NCBI RefSeq assembly: GCF_900176465.1
Contig: NZ_FWXR01000001.1
Span: 248,001 to 312,000, forward strand
DNA: 64,000 nucleotides
DNA from: Fulvimarina manganoxydans
Lineage (GTDB): Bacteria; Pseudomonadota; Alphaproteobacteria; Rhizobiales; Rhizobiaceae
Direction of reading: 5' to 3'
Part shown: piece after piece, positions 9,431-17,632 of the stretch
How positions within the stretch are numbered: position 1 is the stretch's first letter
How the letters are laid out: every line of letters begins with the position of its first letter
Program-made: the position numbers and the translations under genes
Notes under the pieces: generated by a model
The model's database searches: none
Seen by the model: the letters and a program-made list of their open reading frames with translations, nothing else
Told to the model about the DNA's origin: nothing

Positions 9431-9547
9431 TTCATCCATCCTTCTCTATCCGTCGTCCGGCCGCTGCCGCTCGCGCGCGGCACGGTTTGGCCGCCGCGTT
9501 TAACGCAAACTGGCGTCAGGTGTAAGACGCTTGCGTGAAGCGATCTG

Positions 9548-10693
9548 TCAGGCCTTCAAGGCTGACAGCAGCGCGTCGACCACCCGGTCCTGGTTCGCTT
9601 CGTTCAAGTAAGCATGCATGGGCAGGCTCAACACCTCGTCGGCCAGGGCATCCGTCGCGGCGAGCTTGCCGCCCGTCACCGGATAGGGCTCATAGGCCGT
9701 CTGGCGATGCAGCGGCAGCGGATAATAGATCGCCGTCGGCACGCCCTTTTCGCGCATGGCGATCTGGATCGCGCCCCGCTTTTCGGGCTTGGGCAGGCGC
9801 ACCGTATATTGCGCCCAGGTCGAGACCGCGCCCTCAGCGAGCTGTTGCGGGATGACGGCGTCACCCAGCCGCTCGCCATAGCGCCTGGCGATTGCCATGC
9901 GGGCCTCGATCTCATCCGGGAAGATCGCAAGCTTTTCCAGAAGAATCGCGGCCTGAAGCGTGTCCATGCGGCCATTCATGCCGATGCGCACGCAGTCATA
10001 TTTGTCCTTGCCCTGACCGTGAATGCGAAGGGAGCGCATGACATGGGCCAGCTCGTCGTCATCGGTCTGGACCGCGCCGCCATCGCCATAACAGCCGAGC
10101 GGTTTTGCCGGGAAGAAGCTTGTCGCGACCACGTCGGCCCAGCGGCTCGACATCTGACCGCCGACCGTCGCGCCATAGCCTTGCGCTGCGTCTGAAATGA
10201 GCTTCAGGCCTTCCCGGTCGCAGATCGCGCGGATCGCGGCATAGTCGGCAGCCTGGCCGAAGAGGTCGACGGCGATGACGATCCTCGGCTTGAGGCGACC
10301 CTCGCGCTTGCAGTCGGCGATGGCCGCTTCCAGCGAGACCGGATCCATATTCATCGTCGCCCGGTCCACATCGACGAAGTAGGGGACGGCGCCGAGCCAG
10401 GCGACGACTTCCGCCGTCGCGGCGAAGGTGAAGGAGGGGCAGAAGACCGCATCGCCTGTTCTCAGGCCCCAAGCCATCAAGGGCAGCGCCAGGGCATCGG
10501 TCCCGGAGGCGCATGACAAGGTGTGTTTCATCCCGCCAAAGGCCGAGAGCTCGTCTTCCAGCTGAGCGGTCTCCGGGCCCATGATGTAGGCGCCGTGATC
10601 CAGCACGGCGGCCATGCGCGCGTCCACCTTGGCGCGAATGCGGGCCTGCTGGGTGGCAAGATCGATGAAGGGAAGCGGCGCGGTCTGGGACAT
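9548..10693 (-). CDS. DegT/DnrJ/EryC1/StrS family aminotransferase
   Basis: A 381-residue PLP enzyme of the sugar aminotransferase family that forms amino-sugar nucleotides for surface polysaccharides or natural products. The PLP lysine is Lys197 in SFFPAKPLGCYGDGG. The phosphate-binding SGTDAL motif is near residue 63 and the ISDAAQGYGA segment carries the PLP-contacting Asp and Gln. The start MSQTAPLPFIDL at 10693 matches relatives, with an AAAGG site upstream; the longer in-frame extension to 10855 is not family-like. No other sugar-nucleotide genes adjoin it, so its exact substrate is open. WecE/WbpE-like roles are most probable. Confidence 0.92.
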   Translation of the reverse strand: MSQTAPLPFIDLATQQARIRAKVDARMAAVLDHGAYIMGPETAQLEDELSAFGGMKHTLSCASGTDALALPLMAWGLRTGDAVFCPSFTFAATAEVVAWLGAVPYFVDVDRATMNMDPVSLEAAIADCKREGRLKPRIVIAVDLFGQAADYAAIRAICDREGLKLISDAAQGYGATVGGQMSSRWADVVATSFFPAKPLGCYGDGGAVQTDDDELAHVMRSLRIHGQGKDKYDCVRIGMNGRMDTLQAAILLEKLAIFPDEIEARMAIARRYGERLGDAVIPQQLAEGAVSTWAQYTVRLPKPEKRGAIQIAMREKGVPTAIYYPLPLHRQTAYEPYPVTGGKLAATDALADEVLSLPMHAYLNEANQDRVVDALLSALKA

Positions 10694-10887
10694 AAGCGGT
10701 CGAAACCTTTGGTCTGTCGGGCGGGTTCGGATCCGTCGAGTGAACCAGATCGGCCGGTGCCGCCACTCAAAATGTGTGTCAGCGCCTAACGAGGCCGCGA
10801 GTCGAGATGATGGCGGGATTGTCGGTTGGCTTGCGATCCTGGCAAACTTTGCCAAAATCGAGTGGTCGAATGCAAAAAGGGCCGATC

Positions 10888-11145
10888 ATGGCAACGATGA
10901 ATATCTCCTTGCCGCAGCCCATGAAGGCTTGGGTGGAGGCTCAAGCCGACAGTGGGCGCTACAGCAATGCCAGCGACTATGTCCGCGACCTCATTCGGCG
11001 TGACCAGGAACGGGCCGCGAAGATCAACGCGATGGAGCGCCTCGTCGCGGAAGGCCTCGAGAGTGGCATCAGCGAACGCACGATGGCGGAGATCGAAGCA
11101 GACGCGGTAAAGAGCTGGAAGGATAATCCACCACAGATACGCTGA
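10888..11145 (+). CDS. parD: ParD-family antitoxin
   Basis: An 85-residue type II antitoxin. The N-terminal MATMNISLPQPMKAWVEAQ forms the ribbon-helix-helix DNA-binding part and is followed by the GRYSNASDYVRDLIRRDQ signature of the ParD/CopG group. The C-terminal half is acidic and would wrap the toxin. It ends 5 bases before the toxin gene. Type II antitoxins of this kind normally repress their own promoter. The start at 10888 has good family agreement, and an in-frame upstream extension is not conserved-looking. Confidence 0.93.
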   Translation: MATMNISLPQPMKAWVEAQADSGRYSNASDYVRDLIRRDQERAAKINAMERLVAEGLESGISERTMAEIEADAVKSWKDNPPQIR

Positions 11146-11150
11146 TCGAG

Positions 11151-11438
11151 ATGGGCTACCGGCTCACGAGAAAGGCCGCCGACGATATCGAGCGTCTTTA
11201 TGTTGAAGGCGCGGAGATTTTCGGTCTTCACCAAGCCGCATCCTATCATCGTCGGCTAACCGGGGTGTTGGAGATGCTGGCGGCCAATCCCAAACTCGCC
11301 CGACTTCGTTCCGAAATGACGCCAGCCGTTCGGGTTCATCCGCATCGCGCGCATCTCATCTTTTTTATCGAAGAACCCGGCGGCATTCTCATCGTTCGCG
11401 TTCGTCACGGGCGCGAGGATTGGGCCGAGGGCTCTTGA
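11151..11438 (+). CDS. parE: ParE/RelE-superfamily toxin
   Basis: A 95-residue toxin of the ParE/RelE fold, expected to inhibit DNA gyrase (ParE) or, less likely, act on mRNA. It begins YRLTRKAADDIERLYVEG and carries the family core LLAANPKLARLRSEM and the C-terminal IVRVRHGREDW strand. It follows parD by 5 bases, making a two-gene operon. The frame is intact and no key residue is obviously lost, so the pair is probably functional. It sits as a small accessory insertion between an aminotransferase gene and agmatinase. Confidence 0.93.
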   Translation: MGYRLTRKAADDIERLYVEGAEIFGLHQAASYHRRLTGVLEMLAANPKLARLRSEMTPAVRVHPHRAHLIFFIEEPGGILIVRVRHGREDWAEGS

Positions 11439-11470
11439 GTCCTTTTGTTTCCGTCTTGGTTGAACTCGTC

Positions 11471-12433
11471 TCAACGCCCCTTCTTCTCCGCCAGATTGCC
11501 CAGAACATAAAGCGCGACCGTAGCGCCGGCGATGGCGGTGATGTCGGCGTGGTCGTAGGCAGGCGCGACTTCCACGACGTCGGCGCCGACGAGCTGAAGG
11601 TTCTTCAGATGATGGAGCACCGCGAGGATCTTGGCCGATGACGGCCCGCCCGAGACCGGCGTTCCCGTGCCGGGCGCGAAGGCGGGGTCGAGGCAGTCGA
11701 TGTCGAAGGAGAGATAGACATTCGTCCCGCCAGTGCGCTCATAGATCGCCTCGGCGATCTGCGTCGCGCTCATCTCCTCGATCTCGTAGCCGTGGAGGAT
11801 CTGGAGGCCGCAAACTTCCGGCGCATGGGTTCTGATGCCGATCTGGATCGAGGTCGCCGGATCGATGAGATCGTCCTCCACCGCGGCCTTGACGAAGGAG
11901 CCGTGATCGACGCGCCTGTGTCCCTGAGCGTCCTTCGCCAAGGGCCAAGTGTCCTGATGGGCATCGAACTGGACGAGCGAAAGCTTGCCGTGGCGGGCCG
12001 CATGGGCCGTGAGGAGCGGATGGGTGATCGAATGATCGCCGCCGAGCGTCAGGAGAAAGCCGGTCTTGGCGAGGAGGTCCTCCGCTTCGGCCTCGATCAG
12101 CGAATGGGCGGTTTCGGGCAGGCGATAGTCGAGGAGACAGTCGCCATAATCGGCGACCGACAGCGCTTCGAAGAGGTCGGCATGGAAGGGATATTGCGGG
12201 TCGTTGTCGAAGATCGCCGAGGCCCGGCGCATGGCCTGGCAGCCAAAGCGGGCGCCGGGGCGGTTGGAGACGGCCGCGTCGAAGGGCACGCCCCAGACGG
12301 TGACGTCGGTGCCCGCCACGTCCTTGGTGAATTTGCGCCGCATGAAGGAGAGGGCGCCGGCATAGGTCGGGTCGGAGGCCGCCCCCGTCATGTCCGTTGC
12401 GGTGAAAGCGTGGTCGATCGATTTGGCGGCCAT
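11471..12433 (-). CDS. speB: Agmatinase / ureohydrolase family
   Basis: Manganese ureohydrolase that would split agmatine into putrescine and urea in the cytoplasm. About 320 residues. The metal-binding motifs GGDHSIT, FDAHQDTW and SFDIDCLDPAFAPGTG with the downstream GTPVSGG are all present, so the bimetal site is complete. Sequence alone does not firmly separate agmatinase from guanidinobutyrase or related enzymes, but the overall form fits agmatinase. The ATG at 12433 has a GAGGGAG site. It could feed putrescine to the carboxynorspermidine enzymes at 42-45 kb. Confidence 0.9.
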   Translation of the reverse strand: MAAKSIDHAFTATDMTGAASDPTYAGALSFMRRKFTKDVAGTDVTVWGVPFDAAVSNRPGARFGCQAMRRASAIFDNDPQYPFHADLFEALSVADYGDCLLDYRLPETAHSLIEAEAEDLLAKTGFLLTLGGDHSITHPLLTAHAARHGKLSLVQFDAHQDTWPLAKDAQGHRRVDHGSFVKAAVEDDLIDPATSIQIGIRTHAPEVCGLQILHGYEIEEMSATQIAEAIYERTGGTNVYLSFDIDCLDPAFAPGTGTPVSGGPSSAKILAVLHHLKNLQLVGADVVEVAPAYDHADITAIAGATVALYVLGNLAEKKGR

Positions 12434-12601
12434 GCGGCTCCCTCGGTGAAATGAAGATCGTGGTCTTGCTCGCGCTTGGGGACTTAGGGGAGACGAATTG
12501 ACATGGGAGACCCGATCGCGGCGTCTGAACGGCACGACAATCACCGACGCGACTCGGCAGGGCGCCTCGCAGGAGCATGAGGATCGGAACCGCTAAGAGC
12601 G

Positions 12602-13780
12602 ATGGGTGCTGAGTCAGACCTTTCCGGCCAAAACGAATCACGGCCCGTCTCGCTTGAGACAGGCCAGGGGCGCAACTCTTCAGAGGGGCTGCCGCCGTCG
12701 CCGCCGCGCAAGATCATCCATATCGACATGGACGCCTTCTACGCATCGGTCGAGCAGCGCGACGATCCAACGCTGCGGGGCAAACCCGTAGCGGTCGGCG
12801 GGTCCCGCGAACGCGGGGTCGTTGCCGCCGCAAGCTATGAGGCCCGCCAATACGGCGTGCGCTCCGCCATGGCGTCGGTCACGGCCAAGCGCCGATGCCC
12901 GGACCTCATCTTCGTCAAGCCGCGTTTCGAGGTCTATAAGGCCATCTCTCAAGAAATCCGCGCGATCTTCGCCGACTATACGCCCCTGATCGAGCCGCTT
13001 TCGCTCGACGAGGCTTATCTCGACGTGACCGAGAATTTGAAAGGGATAGCCTCGGCGACCCAGATCGCCGAAGAGATCCGAAAGACGATCCGCGAGGCGA
13101 CGAGCCTGACCGCCTCGGCGGGCGTCTCCTACAACAAGTTTCTCGCCAAGCTCGCCTCGGACCATCGCAAGCCCGACGGGCTCTTCGTCGTGACGCCCGC
13201 CATGGGGCCGGCCTTTGTCGAGACCTTGCCGATCGGCCGCTTTCATGGTGTCGGCCCGGCGACCGCCCGAAAGATGCAGGCACTCGGCATTGAGACCGGC
13301 AAGGATCTGCGCAATTGCTCGCTCGCCTTTCTCACCGAACGCTTCGGCAAGGCCGGCAGCTATTATTACGGCATTTCCCGCGGCATCGACGAGCGGCCGG
13401 TGCGGGCGAACCGCATTCGCAAATCCGTCGGAGCGGAAAACACCTTCTTCGAGGATCTCTATCGCTTCGAGGCCATGGCCGAGGCCTTGAAACCGATCAT
13501 CGCGAAGGTCTGGCGCCATGCCGAGACGAGCGGCGTGCGCGGGCGGACCGTGACGCTGAAGGTGAAGTTCGCCGATTTTCGGCAGATCACCCGAAGCCAG
13601 TCGAGCCGCGATCCGATCGCATCGATCGAGGCGCTGGAGGAGGCCTCGCTTTCGCTTCTCGGCCCGATCCTGCCGGTTGAGAAGGGGGTTCGGCTTCTGG
13701 GGGTAACCTTGTCCTCTTTGAGTCCGGTGGCGGAAAAGGGATCGGGCGCAAGCGAGACGCAGTTCAGCCTGCCGTTCTGA
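12602..13780 (+). CDS. dinB: DNA polymerase IV (Y-family)
   Basis: Error-prone translesion polymerase of 392 residues. The catalytic carboxylates are in IHIDMDAFYASVEQ (Asp42) and SLDEAYLDVT (Asp136, Glu137). The helix-hairpin-helix GRFHGVGPATARKMQ and the little-finger domain follow. The protein ends with QFSLPF, a good fit to the beta-clamp binding motif QxSLF. The N-terminal 35 residues before KIIHIDMD are proline/serine rich and longer than in E. coli DinB, so the true start could lie a little downstream. No LexA box was identified upstream. Confidence 0.95.
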   Translation: MGAESDLSGQNESRPVSLETGQGRNSSEGLPPSPPRKIIHIDMDAFYASVEQRDDPTLRGKPVAVGGSRERGVVAAASYEARQYGVRSAMASVTAKRRCPDLIFVKPRFEVYKAISQEIRAIFADYTPLIEPLSLDEAYLDVTENLKGIASATQIAEEIRKTIREATSLTASAGVSYNKFLAKLASDHRKPDGLFVVTPAMGPAFVETLPIGRFHGVGPATARKMQALGIETGKDLRNCSLAFLTERFGKAGSYYYGISRGIDERPVRANRIRKSVGAENTFFEDLYRFEAMAEALKPIIAKVWRHAETSGVRGRTVTLKVKFADFRQITRSQSSRDPIASIEALEEASLSLLGPILPVEKGVRLLGVTLSSLSPVAEKGSGASETQFSLPF

Positions 13781-13837
13781 TTTATCTGAGATGCAAGGCC
13801 GCGCCAAATTGCCAGCGGCGGGCTCAGGCCATCGGCC

Positions 13838-14920
13838 TCAACGGTCGTTCAACGGATCGTAAATTACGGTCTCGGCCGGCGCTATGATTTGCCAGAAGAG
13901 GCCATGAGGCTGGAATTCGAGTCGTGCCGTGCCGTCCAAGCTGGCTTCGATCTGCCGCGTGATGAGCCTCGTCCCGAAACCGACTTTTTCGCGCGGATGA
14001 GGGATCGGCCCGTCCTTTTCGCGCCAGGTGAGCGTGAAGCGCTCGCTCTCCAGCTGCCAAGCGAGAACGACATGGCCCTTGCTCTCTTTCAAGGCGCCAT
14101 GGCGGCGAGCATTGGCAAGCAGCTCGTGAAGAGCGAGGCCGATCGACTGGGCCGCCGCCGGCCGCACGGTGAGCGCGGGACCATCGAAGGAAACGCGCGG
14201 TCTTTCGCCTTCGAGGAGCGTATCGAATGTGTTGCGGGCGAGCGCCGCCATGTCGACGCAGCGCCAATCGCCTTCGATGATAAGGCTCTGATTGGTCGAA
14301 AGGGCTTGAAGGCGATCGGCGAACCGCGCGCGATAGTCGGCGATGTCGTTCGCCTGGGTTTGGAAGGCGATTGCCTGCACGACACCGAGAAGGTTCTTCG
14401 AACGGTGATTGATCTCCATCAGCAGCGTCTCGACATGCCGCTCGTAGCGTCGCCGGTCGCTGATGTCCCGCGCCACCTTGGAGGCGCCGACGATACGGCC
14501 GCCACGGTCGCGCAGGGGAGAGATCGTCACTGACAGGTCGAGAAGCCGCCCATCCTTCGCAAGGCGCATGGTTTCGTAATTCTCGATCCGCTTTCCGCTG
14601 GAGATACGAGCGAGAATATCGTCTTCCTCATGCTGGCGGTCGGCCGGGATCAGCGTGCGGATCGAGCGTCCGATCATTTCCTGGGCGCTGTAGCCGAACA
14701 GGCGCTCGGCCGCCCCGTTCCAGCTCGTGACGATGCCGTCCAAGGTCTTGCTCAAGATCGCGTCCTGGGAAGAGGTCACGATTGCGGCGAGAAGCCCCGT
14801 CGTTTGCTCGTCGGCGAAAAAAAGGGCGGCGTCCGTCGAGGACTCGAGCGATGATGGACCTGACACGAGCGGCTCCGATGATCTTTCTCGGTTATTATTC
14901 GCTTCCGATGAAATCGCCAA
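13838..14920 (-). CDS. PAS-domain HWE-family sensor histidine kinase
   Basis: Soluble 360-residue kinase. An N-terminal PAS domain (about 42-155, with DGIVTSWNGAAERLFGY) is followed by the HWE dimerisation region with phospho-acceptor His172 in EINHRSKNLL. The ATPase region has Asn270 in LHELLANARRHGAL, the defining W-x-E (Trp299, Glu301) and GFGTRLI. HWE kinases are abundant in alphaproteobacteria and often sense light (LOV) or general stress and signal to PhyR-type regulators. The flavin-binding NCRFLQ motif of LOV domains is absent, so the PAS ligand is unknown. No response regulator or anti-sigma gene adjoins it, so it is an orphan. Confidence 0.93.
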   Translation of the reverse strand: MAISSEANNNRERSSEPLVSGPSSLESSTDAALFFADEQTTGLLAAIVTSSQDAILSKTLDGIVTSWNGAAERLFGYSAQEMIGRSIRTLIPADRQHEEDDILARISSGKRIENYETMRLAKDGRLLDLSVTISPLRDRGGRIVGASKVARDISDRRRYERHVETLLMEINHRSKNLLGVVQAIAFQTQANDIADYRARFADRLQALSTNQSLIIEGDWRCVDMAALARNTFDTLLEGERPRVSFDGPALTVRPAAAQSIGLALHELLANARRHGALKESKGHVVLAWQLESERFTLTWREKDGPIPHPREKVGFGTRLITRQIEASLDGTARLEFQPHGLFWQIIAPAETVIYDPLNDR

Positions 14921-15228
14921 TGGTTCTTTGAGTCGTTCCGCCGGTCATGGTCAAGTCGTGAACTCTGCGCGAGCCGAACGCCTCGATAAGTGGGCGACTC
15001 GTCTGAAAAAGCCACCATGATCATTAGTTTGGATATCGGTCGCCGCAATGAGAGCCGTTTTAGGTTGACGGCCTATGGCAGAGGTCGTCGGCGATGGGGC
15101 ACATACCTCCGGCGAATCCTGGCGGGAATTGCTGTTTTCCATCCGAATGAGGGATATAGCGTTGTTCCAAGGCGCGTCATCACCGCCGCGCAGACATCGT
15201 CTTTTGTTCAGTCACGATCGAACGACGC
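14921..15228. other. Intergenic stretch without recognised gene
   Basis: 308 bases between the kinase start and the tetR stop, both on the minus strand. It should contain the kinase promoter. It is less GC-rich than its surroundings. I see no convincing small gene, RNA gene or strong hairpin in it. Confidence 0.6.
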
Positions 15229-15825
15229 TCACAGCTGGGCCGTCGTCATCCGCCTGACGAGCGTCCTCAATTCATGGGCGAGGGGGTCACCGGACAGGCC
15301 GATCGTGCGTTCCTCCAAGCTGAGCGTCACGATGCCGTGCACCGCTGCGAAAAGCGCTTGGGCGCGGGCCGCTAGATGCGCCTCGTCCAGCTCGGTTTCG
15401 ATCGCGCGAAGGGGCTCGGCAATGAGCCCCACCAGCGAACGCTGCTGTTCGCGATGCCAATCCGGGATCGTCGTATCGGCGAGGGATGCGGCATCGAACA
15501 GCGCGAACCAAAGGGCCCGGTGCTCGCCGGCGAAATCGAGATAGGCGAGCGCCAGGGCTTCCAGGCGTTCCCGCGGATCCGTACCCGCTGCCGACACGGC
15601 CGCGCTCAGGCGCGCCTCCAACGCGTCCAGCGTCTCGCCATTGACGTGGATAATGAGGTCCTGGAGGTCGGCAAAGGCGTTGTAGAGACCGCCTAACGCG
15701 CATCCGGCGTCACTGGTGATGTCGCGCGCCCGAAGGCCGCGAACCCCTTGCGCCTCGATCCGCTTACGGGCCGCGACGATGAGGCGTGCCTTCAACTCTT
15801 CGCGCTTGTCACTGCGTGCCGCCAC
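15229..15825 (-). CDS. TetR/AcrR-family transcriptional regulator
   Basis: A 198-residue repressor. The N-terminal helix-turn-helix covers LIVAARKRIEAQGVRGLRA to GGLYNAFADLQDLI, followed by a TetR_C ligand/dimer domain containing LEARLSAAV and WHREQQRSLVG. The open frame extends to an ATG at 15873, but that would run through two operator-like palindromes. A GAGGAG site (15831-15836) lies 5 bases before the GTG at 15825, so GTG 15825 is taken as the start. It is divergent from pspA, with three copies of TGAAC-N3-GTTCA in or near the shared promoter. It very probably represses itself and the pspA-yiaA pair. Inducer unknown. Confidence 0.9.
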   Translation of the reverse strand: MAARSDKREELKARLIVAARKRIEAQGVRGLRARDITSDAGCALGGLYNAFADLQDLIIHVNGETLDALEARLSAAVSAAGTDPRERLEALALAYLDFAGEHRALWFALFDAASLADTTIPDWHREQQRSLVGLIAEPLRAIETELDEAHLAARAQALFAAVHGIVTLSLEERTIGLSGDPLAHELRTLVRRMTTAQL

Positions 15826-15844
15826 GTCCACTCCTCTAAAAATT

Positions 15845-15857
15845 TGAACGATGTTCA
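15845..15857. promoter_or_regulatory. TetR operator-like palindrome, box 1
   Basis: TGAACGATGTTCA, perfect 5-bp arms around a 3-base centre. It lies in the tetR leader, upstream of the GAGGAG site. Centre-to-centre distance to box 2 is 22 bases, two helical turns. Confidence 0.75.
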
Positions 15858-15866
15858 TTTTGGTCT

Positions 15867-15879
15867 TGAACATCGTTCA
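15867..15879. promoter_or_regulatory. TetR operator-like palindrome, box 2
   Basis: TGAACATCGTTCA, the same arms as box 1. It overlaps the likely -35 element TTGAAC (15866-15871) of the pspA promoter, so bound repressor would block polymerase. Confidence 0.75.
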
Positions 15880-15886
15880 TCTTCTG

Positions 15887-15915
15887 CTAGCTTGCAATTC
15901 ATGAACAACGTTCAA
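15887..15915. promoter_or_regulatory. Divergent pspA/tetR promoter core and operator box 3
   Basis: Box 3 is TGAACAACGTTCA (15902-15914). The complement of 15910-15915 reads TTGAAC and could be the tetR -35, while 15866-15871 is the pspA -35. Both would share a near-symmetric -10 zone around GCTAGC (15887-15892). Box 3 falls at or just after the expected pspA start of transcription. Promoter elements are inferred by spacing only. Confidence 0.55.
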
Positions 15916-15928
15916 GGAAGGCTCTGCC

Positions 15929-16624
15929 ATGTGGAAGGCATTTATGACCCTCATGCGCGGCGAGGCAAACGACCGGGCCGAAAGCGTGATCGATGCGAAT
16001 GGCATCACCATTTTGCGCCAACGGATTCGCGAGCTTTCAGCCGGCCTGTCTCGGGCGCGCGCAGCGGAAGCGCTGACCCGGAACGAGCATCGTCGGGAGG
16101 TTGCGCGCCGGGATGCGATCTCGACCCGGATCTCCGATCTGGAGGCCCGTGCCTTGGCAGCGATCGAGAAGGGCGAAGAGGGGTTGAGCCTCGAAGCCGC
16201 TGAGGCGATCGCCGGTCTCGAGGCCGATCGCGACGCGGCCGCAAAGACGATCGCGGTACTGGAGGGTGAGCTTTCCCGACTTGCTCGCGCCATTGCCGAT
16301 GCCAGCCGGCGAATCAGGGAATTGGGACGCGGCCTGCAACTCGCCGATGCAATGGGCAAGACGGCTTCGCTTCGCCGCGACACGGTCACCGGCGCGCATC
16401 ATGCGACGCTTGGCGAAGCGGAGGCCACGCTGGCTCGCCTTCTGCGCGGCGCGGAGGATGCCCGCGCCATCGCCGACAATCTCGACATGGACGACGGTCG
16501 CGATCCGGCGGATCGCCTTTCCGACAAGCTGGCTGAAAAAGGCTGTGGCCCGGCCCGCCGCACCAGCGCCGAGTCTGTCTTGGAGCGGCTGAAAGCTCGC
16601 TCGTCGACGGCCGGGGCGGCCTGA
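15929..16624 (+). CDS. pspA: PspA/IM30 family envelope-stress protein
   Basis: A 231-residue, almost wholly helical, coiled-coil protein of the PspA/IM30 (ESCRT-III-like) family that binds and repairs the inner membrane. It begins MWKAFMTLMRGEANDRAE, the family-type amphipathic N-terminal helix, followed by long heptad-rich helices rich in Ala, Arg and Glu. Unlike the enterobacterial protein it has no pspF or pspBC neighbours; instead it pairs with a YiaAB protein and a divergent TetR gene, an arrangement seen in other alphaproteobacteria. An AAGGAAG site precedes the ATG. Control by the adjacent TetR protein through the operator boxes is a strong inference. Confidence 0.9.
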   Translation: MWKAFMTLMRGEANDRAESVIDANGITILRQRIRELSAGLSRARAAEALTRNEHRREVARRDAISTRISDLEARALAAIEKGEEGLSLEAAEAIAGLEADRDAAAKTIAVLEGELSRLARAIADASRRIRELGRGLQLADAMGKTASLRRDTVTGAHHATLGEAEATLARLLRGAEDARAIADNLDMDDGRDPADRLSDKLAEKGCGPARRTSAESVLERLKARSSTAGAA

Positions 16625-16681
16625 TCGCGCCCATTTCGACCGACATTCAACCGAACACACTCTCATCAAGGACCAAAACCG

Positions 16682-16972
16682 ATGAACCAGATTAGCTACA
16701 ATCCCCGCGCGACCCGTCCCTGGAAGCTCTTCACTGCGGCGAGCTTCGCCCTTGCGGCCGTGATGAACGCCGGCGGCATCTACTTCATGGAAGCCAGCTT
16801 CGCGGCAAAGGGATTTTATGCCATGGCGACCCTCATGCTGCTTCATACGGCCGTCTCCTTGACGAAGCTCTTCCGCGACGAAGAGGAATCGAGTCGCATG
16901 GTCAGCCGGATCGAGGAAGCCCAGACCGAGCGCCTCTTGCGGCAGGCCGCCGAGGAACGGGATGCCGCGTAA
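16682..16972 (+). CDS. YiaA/YiaB family inner membrane protein
   Basis: A 96-residue protein with two transmembrane helices (about 18-38 and 44-62) of the YiaAB two-helix domain. This is followed by a charged, helical C-terminal tail rich in Glu and Arg (EEESSRMVSRIEEAQTERL). It lies 57 bases after pspA on the same strand and is presumably co-transcribed. It may recruit PspA to the membrane or act with it, by analogy with PspB/PspC; this is inference from context. Function of the family is not established. Confidence 0.88.
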   Translation: MNQISYNPRATRPWKLFTAASFALAAVMNAGGIYFMEASFAAKGFYAMATLMLLHTAVSLTKLFRDEEESSRMVSRIEEAQTERLLRQAAEERDAA

Positions 16973-17309
16973 GACACGGTCTCAGAAAAAACGATCCGGG
17001 GCGGGCCGACGGGGCCCGTCTCGAACGCATCAGTCTCCGACCTTTAGCGACAGAAGCGGGCGAAGGGCGGATCGAGGTGTCGGACCTCTTCCCAAAACCT
17101 CCCAGCTTTGCTATGGCAACCGGGATTTCCCGTCACGGTGAAGCCATGCAGTCGCCCTTTCGAGGTCGGAGCGGCTTTGCGACGTGGAACGTTGCGGGGC
17201 GCAGTCACGGCGGTCCGGAACGCATCGTTTTGAAGAACAGCTTCGGTCGGGCACCAGCCGGTTAGCAATCGGTCGCAAAGTGCCTGCCCATGGAAGAACG
17301 GAGCATGAG
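16973..17309. other. Gene-less stretch before rpmF
   Basis: 337 bases. A short GC-rich stem (CGGGCC/GGCCCG, near 17000) just after yiaA may end the pspA transcript, though it lacks a T-run. The rest should carry the rpmF promoter. No convincing small gene or RNA was seen. Confidence 0.5.
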
Positions 17310-17489
17310 ATGGCCGTACCCAAACGGAAGACTTCCCCGTCCAAGCGCGGCATGCGCCGCTCGGCAGACGCGCTGAAGGCCCCGACCTATGTCGAGGACA
17401 AGAACTCGGGCGAGCTTCGCCGTCCGCACCATATCGATCTGAAGTCCGGCATGTATCGCGGCCGTCAGGTTCTCGAAGCCAAAAGCTGA
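17310..17489 (+). CDS. rpmF: 50S ribosomal protein L32
   Basis: A 59-residue basic ribosomal protein with the typical start [18 protein letters not shown] and the alphaproteobacterial ending [16 protein letters not shown]. It lacks the zinc-binding cysteines found in some L32 versions, which is normal for this group. The ATG at 17310 is fixed by the conserved N-terminus; the open frame upstream is not conserved. It is often next to mtgA or plsX elsewhere, but here it stands alone before an acetyltransferase gene. Confidence 0.98.
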   Translation: MAVPKRKTSPSKRGMRRSADALKAPTYVEDKNSGELRRPHHIDLKSGMYRGRQVLEAKS

Positions 17490-17632
17490 GCTGGCGGCTG
17501 GAGCAGCGCTCCACGCGATCGGCGACGAGGATGAATTGACGATAAGGTCGATTCTGCGCTCCGTTGACCATCGAGACGAATGAGGGGGCTGATGTCGAAG
17601 GACATTGGCCCTTTTTCAGTGAGCCATTCCCC

